NCBI GenBank assembly: GCA_964549745.1
Contig: CAZJWP010000001.1
Coordinates: forward strand, 4,823 to 68,822
Direction of reading: 5' to 3'
DNA from: J089 sp964549745
Lineage (GTDB): Bacteria > Fidelibacterota > Marinisomatia > Marinisomatales > J089
DNA length: 64,000 nt
Every line of letters starts with the position of its first letter. The first letter of the stretch is position 1. The translations under genes and the position numbers were made by a program. The notes under the pieces are model-generated. The model made no database searches and was not told the DNA's origin. It saw only the letters and a list, made by a program, of their open reading frames with translations. Below, in pieces: positions 52,615 to 60,488 of this stretch.

Positions 52615-55600
52615 GATTACACTTCATTCTGGCACTGACGCTTTTAATCGCGGATCAACCTTTAACCTTTCGCGGACAAACTTCGACACAGGTTCAGGCT
52701 AAGCCGGTTCCCATGAGTTTTGCGCCTTTAGTTCAGGATCTGTACGGACTATCCAAAGAACAAATTCACCCGGAACGTGGAACATACCTGATCGTGACAG
52801 CCGATAGCTATGCACCTTATTTACAATCGTTTGTGGAGTTTAAGCGATCTCAGGGATTTAATGTTTTGGTGAAACCGGTGTCGGAATTGGGTTATTCGGC
52901 TACAGGAATAAAGTCATTCATTGACCAGGAACTGACGGATGATCCAATGCTTGAGTATGTATTACTTATCGGCGATGTGGATGGAGTAGGCGAAGTGCCT
53001 TCGTTTTATTATGGCACCGAAAATGATGTGTCCGATCAATCCTTTACGCATTTACGGGGCGATGATCTTATCCCTGATGTTTTCATTGGTCGGTTTTCCG
53101 TGGATTCAATTGACGAACTGATTGTAATCATCAGTAAAACGATGCGGTATGAACAGGATCCGTTGGCCTACAACAGCGGTTGGCTCAATCGTGCTTTGGT
53201 TGTGGCGGGTAACTACAGCAACGTGCTGCCCATTCCGGTAACTCCCAAGTGGACATCCTATTGGGTAAAGGAAGAATTGGAACTGGCGGGGTACTCTTCT
53301 GTGGACACAGTCTTTTACCCACCCGTACAACAGGGAGCGCCTTTTATTCGCGGAATCATCGATCAGGGTGTTGGCATCGTGAACTACCGCGGCTGGGGTG
53401 ACGCCAACGGTTGGCACTACCCGGAATTCCATGCTGCTGATGTGGCTGATCTGAATAATGGTTGGTTGACACCGGTCTTTATGAGTTTTGTATGCAATGC
53501 CAATGATTTTGCCAATAATGTGGATCCATGTCTGGGTGAAGCGATTATTCGTTCAGGAACGCCAAGTTCTCCCAAAGGCGGGGTCGCTATCATCGGACCT
53601 TCCGATTTACACACATCAACCAAATTTAACAATGTGATTAACGCTTACATGTATGATGCCATGCTGGATAACGGTGTGCACGAACTTGCTCCGGCCATGT
53701 TGGCCGGGCAGATGGGTTTGTTTACCGAATTTCCCCAGGAGAATGCACCGGGAGAGGCACAGGATAAATATTTCAATGTTTATAACGTACTTGGCGATCC
53801 CAGTTTGACTGTATTTACGGGAACACCGGATCAATTTTCTATGGATGTATCTCAGATTTCTGCGAATGATAATTATGTGGAAATTCAGCTTCAAAACAGC
53901 AACGGCCATGCTGTCCCCGATGCGGTCATTGCAATCTTGTCCGGAGGGGAACTTCTTATGCGTGGTCGTTCGGACGCAGAAGGTCGTGCTTATTTTACAT
54001 TGGATACGTTGGTGTCAAATCTGGATGTTTATGCCAATCGTGCGGATTTTATCCAGGGGCATGAAGCGGTTACCGTTCAATCTTCGGATCAAGATATTAT
54101 TTTAACAGGATATTCATTGGATACGGAAGATGGAACCTCCGCCAATATTGGCGATTTGGTGGCGGTCACACCAACTTTAACTAATCAAAGCGGAAATGTA
54201 ATCTCCGCCGGATCAGGATCGATTTCATCGCAATTAAATGGTCAGGTTATTTCCGCATCTTTCGACTATCCGGAAATACCGGTTGGGGAAACGGTCAATG
54301 CCACAACACCCGCTTCGTTTAGGGTAAGTGGAGCACATAAGGGAGCTCCGGCGATTATCAACCTGATGGGTGATTCCGGAAATTGGCAGGGAAACCTGGT
54401 TATTCCAATCCATCCGCCGGATATTATCATTCAACCTGATTTTGTGCTGGATGGACCGGTTGCGGTTCCTTCGTTTATTGTCAGGAATATTGGTTCCGGA
54501 CAGTGGTCGGACGTTTCACTGGAATTGACATCATTGGCAGATTCGCTTGAAATCACCTCTTCCGGAACTCCCGAACTGTTTACCATTGATCCATTCAGCG
54601 AGCAAACAATCACCTTAAATAATGTTACTCTTAATCCCGGGCAGGTTTCACCGGGGAGTGATCTTTCATACGAGATGGATTTATTGCGCGATACATTGAC
54701 CGTATTTCATCATTCGGATAATTTTTCTATCCCGATTCCATCTACAGCCGATCCGGTTGCTCACGATCGCTACGGGTATTGGATGTACGATGATCTTGAT
54801 CTTACCTACAGTCAAAAACCGGAGTACAATTGGGTTGAACTGGATCCCGTATATGGCGGTAGTGGAGGGACATACTATCCACTATATGATGACGACCATG
54901 TGGATCTTCAGCTTCCGTTTTCATTCAAATATTATGGGGACACTTATTCAAATATTACCGTCTCATCGAACGGTTGGATATCTTTCTTACCTTGTCAGGT
55001 AGACTATTTTTGGAATTATTCCATTCCAATGGCCATGGGGCCCAGAGCTCAGGTTTCTCCATTCTGGGACGATCTGGAAGTTGTGGGAACCGATAGCATT
55101 CGCGTATTTACGCGCTACGATGAAACCGATGGCCGGTATGTGATTGAATGGTCCCGGGCCCTGAATAATTTTGATGAAAGCACTGCCGAAACCTTTGAGT
55201 TAATTCTATACACGCAAGAAGCGATTCCAACCGGATCCGGGGATGGTGTCATTGATTTTCAGTACAATAGTATTGGCAATGTGGATGTGGATAAAAATTA
55301 TGCCACCGTGGGAATCGAAAGCGCCGACCAGAACGACGGGATTCAAATCACCTTCAATAATGAAGATGCACCGGGAGCGGCGCCGCTTGAAAATAATCGG
55401 GTTTATCGAATCACGACAGAAGCGCCGACAGGGTATGTTGAATCCTTGTATACCGCGCACGAATCAATACCGCAAACATTTTCGTTACAACCCGCCTACC
55501 CGAACCCCTTCAATCCGACGACGACAATTCCCCTAACGGTCGGATCGGAAAAACCCATTTCCGCGAAGATTTATGATATCACCGGCAGATTGGTCTACGA

Positions 55601-55751
55601 TTTCGGAAAACAGTCTTATCACCCCGGAGTGATGCGATTGTCATGGAACGGGAGGAATCAATCCGGTAATTCTGTTGCCAGCGGTACCTATTTTCTTCGT
55701 GTAATGCAAAATGGTGTAACCGATCTTCAAAAGTTGGTTCTAATAAAATAA
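52593..55751 (+). CDS. C25 (gingipain-family) protein with sorting domain; canonical His replaced by Trp
   Basis: 1052 residues. Signal peptide (LHFILALTLLIADQPLTF region), no long propeptide, gingipain-like domain at about 63-410. NYRGWG has Trp268 at the catalytic His position of gingipains; Cys301 (SFVCNANDF) is kept, and a nearby His275 (NGWHYPEF) could substitute. After two or three Ig-like domains, residues 720-955 form a domain shared with the 37.9-kb paralogue (YGYWMYDD ... PFSFKYYGDTYSNITVSSNGWISF ... PFWDDLEV). It ends in a sorting domain (LQPAYPNPFNPTTTIPLTV ... GTYFLRVMQNGVTDLQKLVLIK). Translationally coupled to the M14 gene by a 22-base overlap. Confidence 0.85.
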   Translation: MHLSKKLGLHFILALTLLIADQPLTFRGQTSTQVQAKPVPMSFAPLVQDLYGLSKEQIHPERGTYLIVTADSYAPYLQSFVEFKRSQGFNVLVKPVSELGYSATGIKSFIDQELTDDPMLEYVLLIGDVDGVGEVPSFYYGTENDVSDQSFTHLRGDDLIPDVFIGRFSVDSIDELIVIISKTMRYEQDPLAYNSGWLNRALVVAGNYSNVLPIPVTPKWTSYWVKEELELAGYSSVDTVFYPPVQQGAPFIRGIIDQGVGIVNYRGWGDANGWHYPEFHAADVADLNNGWLTPVFMSFVCNANDFANNVDPCLGEAIIRSGTPSSPKGGVAIIGPSDLHTSTKFNNVINAYMYDAMLDNGVHELAPAMLAGQMGLFTEFPQENAPGEAQDKYFNVYNVLGDPSLTVFTGTPDQFSMDVSQISANDNYVEIQLQNSNGHAVPDAVIAILSGGELLMRGRSDAEGRAYFTLDTLVSNLDVYANRADFIQGHEAVTVQSSDQDIILTGYSLDTEDGTSANIGDLVAVTPTLTNQSGNVISAGSGSISSQLNGQVISASFDYPEIPVGETVNATTPASFRVSGAHKGAPAIINLMGDSGNWQGNLVIPIHPPDIIIQPDFVLDGPVAVPSFIVRNIGSGQWSDVSLELTSLADSLEITSSGTPELFTIDPFSEQTITLNNVTLNPGQVSPGSDLSYEMDLLRDTLTVFHHSDNFSIPIPSTADPVAHDRYGYWMYDDLDLTYSQKPEYNWVELDPVYGGSGGTYYPLYDDDHVDLQLPFSFKYYGDTYSNITVSSNGWISFLPCQVDYFWNYSIPMAMGPRAQVSPFWDDLEVVGTDSIRVFTRYDETDGRYVIEWSRALNNFDESTAETFELILYTQEAIPTGSGDGVIDFQYNSIGNVDVDKNYATVGIESADQNDGIQITFNNEDAPGAAPLENNRVYRITTEAPTGYVESLYTAHESIPQTFSLQPAYPNPFNPTTTIPLTVGSEKPISAKIYDITGRLVYDFGKQSYHPGVMRLSWNGRNQSGNSVASGTYFLRVMQNGVTDLQKLVLIK

Positions 55752-55757
55752 AAAGCC

Positions 55758-55991
55758 ATGACAAACAAAATTTACACAACGACCTGGTGCCCGTATTGTA
55801 AGGCAGCTAAACGACTATTGAAATCGAAGAATATCCCCTTTGAAGAGATTAACATTGAAGAGGAGGGAATATCTCGTGAAAAATTGGCCGGAATTACCGG
55901 TGGACGAACCGTTCCTCAAATAGTGTTAAATGGTGAATTTATAGGCGGATACGATAATCTGGCAGCGATGAATACGGCCAATAAACTTTAG
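55758..55991 (+). CDS. Glutaredoxin
   Basis: 77 residues, with the dithiol active site WCPYC at 11-15, TVPQIVLNGEFIGGYDNL for the cis-Pro and glutathione-binding loop. GrxC type. It reduces disulphides in the cytoplasm; it has no signal peptide despite sitting behind exported proteins. Starts six bases after the C25 gene stop and meets the metallopeptidase gene tail to tail, one base apart. Confidence 0.93.
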   Translation: MTNKIYTTTWCPYCKAAKRLLKSKNIPFEEINIEEEGISREKLAGITGGRTVPQIVLNGEFIGGYDNLAAMNTANKL

Positions 55992-55992
55992 A

Positions 55993-57753
55993 CTATTTTA
56001 TCCACGTAATTTTAGATACATATTGTTTATTCGGGGTATCGACCAGAAAGAAATAAGTCCCCGAAGATACCGACCTGCCATTACGATCTAAGCCCTTCCA
56101 GGAAAACTGTCTGGAATAGGGTTCCAGATATCCATCAAATAATGTGACGATATTCTGTCCAAGAATATTCACTATACTAATCCTGGCTTTAATGATGTCA
56201 TTTACCTGGATAGGAAACGTAAAATCTGCATTCTTCGTATTTCCGGGATTCGGGAATATCGTTTTAACAGTCAGCAGATCTCCCAATGTATCTAACTGAG
56301 TGATGGTAACCGTATAATCGTTACTTCCCGGTGTTGTATCCTGACAGGAGAGCGCCAGGCAAATCCAATCCGTATATTTAGAAGATGCGAAGTCAAGATC
56401 CAAACCATTGACAATTTCATATTGATTGGATGCAGTTTTGGTAATTCCTAATCCGATAACATTCTGACCGCTGTTGCTTCCAAATGTTATCTTCACATTA
56501 CAAGGGTGATCAAGATTGAGGTTAATATATTCACTGCTGTACCGATGTAATTGATACGATGTCCAACTGGTGTCACTACGGACAGTCCCTAAAATCGCCG
56601 GTCCGGTGATAGAATAATGGTCATCTGTTTTGTATAATACCGCATCTTGATAGCGATAAGGAGCGGCGCTTTGGGAAGAAGATAAAATCCGGTTCGCAAT
56701 AACCATTCCGTTGAAAACAGTGGAAAAGTTTAGGCCATGATCGTTAAATCCATCGTTGATGGCTTTAAAAGAGAAGGATCCATTTTGACTATTGTACTTT
56801 ACGCTTGAATCGAAAATAGCTCTGATAACCGGTTTACCATTCCAATTTTCATCTAAATACCGGAAAAAGATATATGATCCGTACTTATGAAGAGCAGGAG
56901 CGGAAGAGTTTAATGAAGTTTGCGGCGAGGTAAACCACGTAGGCATGTACTGGAAACAATCATTAATATTTTCATACATGGTTTCTTCCATCCAAACAGC
57001 AGTGGCTTCCAAAAGCCAGGGCTCTTCCCATCCATCATATCCAAATTGAATGGCATGAAAAAATTCATGTGCGATCGTAACGCGAATATTTTCCGGAGTT
57101 GTGTTTGGGAATCCTGAGTAATTGTTTCGAAGAACTAAATAACTGGTGAATGCATTGTTTTCATGGACATCGGTGTTTCCATTGTCACCATTGCCTTGAG
57201 CATAATATTCGCTTTGTGTATATCCATAATAACCATAGGCAATTTGCCGGACATACACGTCATATAAATCATTTCCGCCATTGTCGGTGGTAACCCATCC
57301 ATCGCCGGGTGGGACGGCATAACCCAGCGTACCAATTTCGCCGGTATAAACGCTATCCAAAACCCAGGCCATATTGTCGATATAGTCGGGGATTCCGTTG
57401 GTATTGTTGTCCGCAGTATTTACCGCGTTCGTTCCGGAAAGTGTGTAATGCACACGGAAATAAGGAGTATCCAAATATTGATCCAATCCAACACCTTCAT
57501 TCCGTGTCATTGTATTCCGGGTTGGTGTCAATCGAATACCGTGATCTCTCAACTCCAATTGTGTCTTTTGAGACAATGTATTACCGTAATGTGCGCACCA
57601 TAAAAGATTCATTGTCAAATCGTGTGATTGAGGAGGTATTTCACCGCGAAGGACTGAAAGGAATCGGTTCGTGTCAAATTCCGGAATTTTTTTCGGAGCC
57701 GCTGAAAACAGGAATTGAGAGATAAAGAGTGTAAAAATTAAGATTTTATTCAT
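55993..57753 (-). CDS. Secreted HEFFH zinc metallopeptidase (MXAN_6640-like) with sorting domain
   Basis: 586 residues from ATG 57753, where MNKILIFTLFISQFLFSAAP is a clean signal peptide; the frame is open 20 codons further upstream but runs into the small gene. Zinc motif HEFFH at 229-233 (VTIAHEFFHAIQFGYD), with Glu249 in WLLEATAVWMEE as likely third ligand (gluzincin pattern). The preceding domain contains DGWVTTDNGGNDLYDVYV and NTNGIPDYID, which look like calcium loops. Residues about 500-586 form a sorting domain (FPNPGNTKNADFTFPIQ ... SGTYFFLVDTPNKQYVSKITWIK). The stop of the 42-residue membrane protein overlaps its start. Confidence 0.85.
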   Translation of the reverse strand: MNKILIFTLFISQFLFSAAPKKIPEFDTNRFLSVLRGEIPPQSHDLTMNLLWCAHYGNTLSQKTQLELRDHGIRLTPTRNTMTRNEGVGLDQYLDTPYFRVHYTLSGTNAVNTADNNTNGIPDYIDNMAWVLDSVYTGEIGTLGYAVPPGDGWVTTDNGGNDLYDVYVRQIAYGYYGYTQSEYYAQGNGDNGNTDVHENNAFTSYLVLRNNYSGFPNTTPENIRVTIAHEFFHAIQFGYDGWEEPWLLEATAVWMEETMYENINDCFQYMPTWFTSPQTSLNSSAPALHKYGSYIFFRYLDENWNGKPVIRAIFDSSVKYNSQNGSFSFKAINDGFNDHGLNFSTVFNGMVIANRILSSSQSAAPYRYQDAVLYKTDDHYSITGPAILGTVRSDTSWTSYQLHRYSSEYINLNLDHPCNVKITFGSNSGQNVIGLGITKTASNQYEIVNGLDLDFASSKYTDWICLALSCQDTTPGSNDYTVTITQLDTLGDLLTVKTIFPNPGNTKNADFTFPIQVNDIIKARISIVNILGQNIVTLFDGYLEPYSRQFSWKGLDRNGRSVSSGTYFFLVDTPNKQYVSKITWIK

Positions 57754-57874
57754 CGGTGTTGTGATCGCGATCCTGATTCTTTTTGAAATCTTTCCGGTGT
57801 TTATAGCGAACATAGAGTCCCATCAGAATCATCCCTATCGCAAAGTAAACTGCGAAATATGTGGGGTTACTCAT
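57746..57874 (-). CDS. Small single-pass membrane protein, 42 residues
   Basis: A short frame: MSNPTYFAVYFAIGMILMG, LYVRYKHRKDFKKNQDRDHN, TDE, stop. One hydrophobic helix (about 7-23) followed by a strongly basic then acidic tail, so the C-terminus is probably cytoplasmic. Support for a real gene: its ATG overlaps the stop of the upstream gene by eight bases, its stop overlaps the start of the metallopeptidase by eight bases, and it fills what would otherwise be a gap. No family recognised; small helpers of transporters or oxidases look similar. Confidence 0.65.
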   Translation of the reverse strand: MSNPTYFAVYFAIGMILMGLYVRYKHRKDFKKNQDRDHNTDE

Positions 57875-58577
57875 GATTAGACAGTCGCTTGTGTATGTAA
57901 TGATCATACACGTATGTCAACCCGGTTACAGCGACACCGGCCGGTAATTCCCATCCGGTTCGGTCCGTATTGTCATTAGCCAGAATACCTGTAACCGTAA
58001 GTGAGATACCCACTAAATATGCCGCGGATCGCAATCTTAGGTAAAACGGTGAATCCGCTTGTTCTGAAGAAACAGTACTGGATTCATTCGGCGCTTTCGG
58101 TCCGGTTTTAGTCTCAGATTCCAAAGCCGCCAGCACTTCCTGTCTGGGGAAACGAAGTGCCAGATACACATTATGACTCCCGTTCGTTTGGAATTCGAAA
58201 TCTTCGACCTTATCGCTAAGCTCAAATGCGATTTGGGTGGATTCATTTGAATTCAGTACATCAATTTTTCGGACTTCATCAGAAGCTTTAAACGATTGGA
58301 CCAAAGCAGCGCTATCGGCCTGACACTGAAACAGGGTCAGGTAAAACCAATGATTATCAGCCTGCCATCCGGTGAGGTTTTTTCCCGGAACGGAATTGGA
58401 TGCCCGTATGGAAATAAGTAAGCCGTTCACTTTGGATTGGATTTGCACGGATTGAATAATGGGTACGGTTTTCACGGTAAAATCAGTCTGCGCGGTGCCG
58501 GTTGATATGAAAAAACCGATCCATAAACACGGAATGAAAAAAGAAGTCAGCTTTGTTCTTTGAGAATTTATTGCCAT
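57867..58577 (-). CDS. Exported protein with AMIN-like domain and C-terminal membrane segment
   Basis: 236 residues. Signal peptide (SFFIPCLWIGFFISTGTAQ), then a beta-rich domain at about 35-150 whose layout (VQIQSKVNGLLISIRAS ... TQIAFELSDKVEDFEF ... VYLALRFP) resembles an AMIN-type peptidoglycan or secretin-associated domain; this is only a resemblance. A charged linker and a C-terminal hydrophobic pair (AAYLVGISLTVTGILA, PAGVAVTGLTYVYDHYI) end the protein. Its start overlaps the preceding gene by ten bases and its stop overlaps the 42-residue gene, so the four genes from 58846 to 55993 are one translationally coupled unit. Confidence 0.65.
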   Translation of the reverse strand: MAINSQRTKLTSFFIPCLWIGFFISTGTAQTDFTVKTVPIIQSVQIQSKVNGLLISIRASNSVPGKNLTGWQADNHWFYLTLFQCQADSAALVQSFKASDEVRKIDVLNSNESTQIAFELSDKVEDFEFQTNGSHNVYLALRFPRQEVLAALESETKTGPKAPNESSTVSSEQADSPFYLRLRSAAYLVGISLTVTGILANDNTDRTGWELPAGVAVTGLTYVYDHYIHKRLSNHE

Positions 58578-58846
58578 TGATTGCGCTCAAATCCGTCCAG
58601 GATGGAATCGATGACCGAATCGGAGCGAGTTTCGTTAATCATTGCCAGGACAAAGATCGGGAACAATTCCGTCGGAAGCAATGGCTCGATTGCCTCAAAA
58701 GGGTCCTGTTTTTCCAGAATTTCATCCATGGTTTGACCTGAATTCATCATTTGGCCTAATTGCTCCTGCAAACGAAACAACCATTGTTTGAGTTCTGTTC
58801 GATCCAGTTTGGAAATTTCTTCAGTGGTAAGTACTTCCAAATCCAT
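58568..58846 (-). CDS. Small acidic cytoplasmic protein, function unknown
   Basis: 92 residues starting MDLEVLTTEEISKLDRTELK at ATG 58846; the frame is open to 58945 but that part lies in the divergent promoter region and lacks a ribosome site. Mainly helical, rich in Leu, Glu, Gln and Met, with a coiled-coil-like stretch (LKQWLFRLQEQLGQMM) and no Cys or signal peptide. First gene of the minus-strand cassette. No family recognised. Confidence 0.55.
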   Translation of the reverse strand: MDLEVLTTEEISKLDRTELKQWLFRLQEQLGQMMNSGQTMDEILEKQDPFEAIEPLLPTELFPIFVLAMINETRSDSVIDSILDGFERNQWQ

Positions 58847-58929
58847 AGGAAGCAAATTACAGCAAACAATCTGCAAAAATAAAGAAATAGCGGTTGATAG
58901 GGGATAGGCATGACGGGTATTTTTTGTCG

Positions 58930-60483
58930 ATGAAAACGATCCCAAAAATCATCCTGATCCTGATATCCACAGTTGTATTCACGCCATCATTATTTGGACA
59001 GGGCAATGCGGCAGTGGGCTCGGTTACGTTGGATGGGAAGGTCTGGAATTCCCTGGCTTTCCGCCCGGTAATACCGATCGGGAAAGCGGCGCTGGCGCTT
59101 GATCTGGTCTTTTATGTGGACGGTGAAGGCAATCTCCACAAAGATGAGTGGGATTTTTCCTCACCGACGGCCGGCAAGAATACGGTTCTGGATAAAATTT
59201 ATTACATACGGTGGGGACATCGCGGTGATCCGCTATACTTTAGGATTGGAGCGTTGGACCAAGTATCTCTTGGTTATGGAATTCTAGTGAACCGGTACAG
59301 CAATACCTTACTCTATCCGGATGTGAAACGCATCGGATTGGACATGGGTGTCAAACTGGGGAAATATTCTCTCTCCGGTTTTTTCAATGATTTTAAGGAA
59401 AATGCTTCCCTGGCCGGGGTCCGATTGCAAACGTCGGCCTTTACCGGCTTCCCGGTGGGAGTGAGCGCCGTTTTAGACCGTAACCAATATTATGGAATGA
59501 GAGATTCCGACGGAGACGGCCGTCCCGATGTTTTGGACGATTTTCCCAATAATCCCATGTATTGGCTGGATTCTGACGGGGACGGCAAAGCAGACCGTGA
59601 TCCTTTGGAGTGGGATATTGACGGGGACGGCGTCACCGACACCCTGAACAGTGACATTCCGGGTTGGACCGCTGATACCTCGATTGTATTGGATTCAAAT
59701 ATTGTTCGAAAGCCGGAACCGTTGAATATCCAAAAGACCTCCGATCCTGTGGGCGGGATCGCTTTGGATGTTGGATTCCCATTATACCAGGAAAAACGGA
59801 TGTCGATCTTTATTTATGCGCAGGCAGCGAAATTGATCGGAGAAACGGTCAATCCGGAAACGGGAGAAAAAGTTCCTTTGGGTTCGGGATTGATCCCGTT
59901 GGCAGCCGGAACGCATTTCGGGCCATTACATTTCAGTCTGGAATATCGTATGGTCCCGCACGGAAATTTTGAGTTTAGTTATTGGAGTAAATCCTACGAC
60001 GTTGAACGGGCCGTTATTAAAATGAGCGGAAACGATAATACCGTAATTACAAAGGAATCCGGACTCGGGCAATATGGAACTTTAAAAGGACTTTATGCTC
60101 ATGCAGATTTGGATGTAATGAGTTGGTTCGCTTGCCAGGCCGGGTATCAGCATCTGGTCGGTGATCATTGGGATACAAATGTCCAACAATTTGTCAGTTC
60201 CGATGTGGAGAGTTTCACCGCCGATATCAGGTTAACAAAATCTGTGAGTAAACTCAAAACTGCAAAAGCGTATTACCAACAACAAAATGTGCCCAATCCC
60301 TTCCAATTCCGTTATACGGAAAATACTCTTTTTGGATACAACCTGGCTTTAGAAATGGGGAGCGGGCTTGTGATCACTTACAAATTTCAACGCACTTTCG
60401 TTGATTTAAATGGAGACGGTGATGTGAAAGATCCAAAAGAAGCGGTGAATCACCTCGTCTTCGAAACCAGTTTCAGTTTATAG
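58930..60483 (+). CDS. Outer-membrane protein with thrombospondin-3-like calcium repeats
   Basis: 517 residues from ATG 58930, which gives a signal peptide MKTIPKIILILISTVVFTPSLFG. Beta-barrel-like strands flank a D-rich insertion at about residues 200-245: DSDGDGRPDVLDDFP, DSDGDGKADRDP and DIDGDGVTDTLN, the repeat of thrombospondin type 3 calcium-binding loops, and a lone DLNGDGDVKDP near the C-terminus. It ends in VFETSFSL, a barrel-like last strand. A similar layout occurs in FCB outer-membrane proteins of unknown role. Divergent from the small acidic gene; AlaS follows five bases after the stop. Confidence 0.75.
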   Translation: MKTIPKIILILISTVVFTPSLFGQGNAAVGSVTLDGKVWNSLAFRPVIPIGKAALALDLVFYVDGEGNLHKDEWDFSSPTAGKNTVLDKIYYIRWGHRGDPLYFRIGALDQVSLGYGILVNRYSNTLLYPDVKRIGLDMGVKLGKYSLSGFFNDFKENASLAGVRLQTSAFTGFPVGVSAVLDRNQYYGMRDSDGDGRPDVLDDFPNNPMYWLDSDGDGKADRDPLEWDIDGDGVTDTLNSDIPGWTADTSIVLDSNIVRKPEPLNIQKTSDPVGGIALDVGFPLYQEKRMSIFIYAQAAKLIGETVNPETGEKVPLGSGLIPLAAGTHFGPLHFSLEYRMVPHGNFEFSYWSKSYDVERAVIKMSGNDNTVITKESGLGQYGTLKGLYAHADLDVMSWFACQAGYQHLVGDHWDTNVQQFVSSDVESFTADIRLTKSVSKLKTAKAYYQQQNVPNPFQFRYTENTLFGYNLALEMGSGLVITYKFQRTFVDLNGDGDVKDPKEAVNHLVFETSFSL

Positions 60484-60488
60484 GACCT

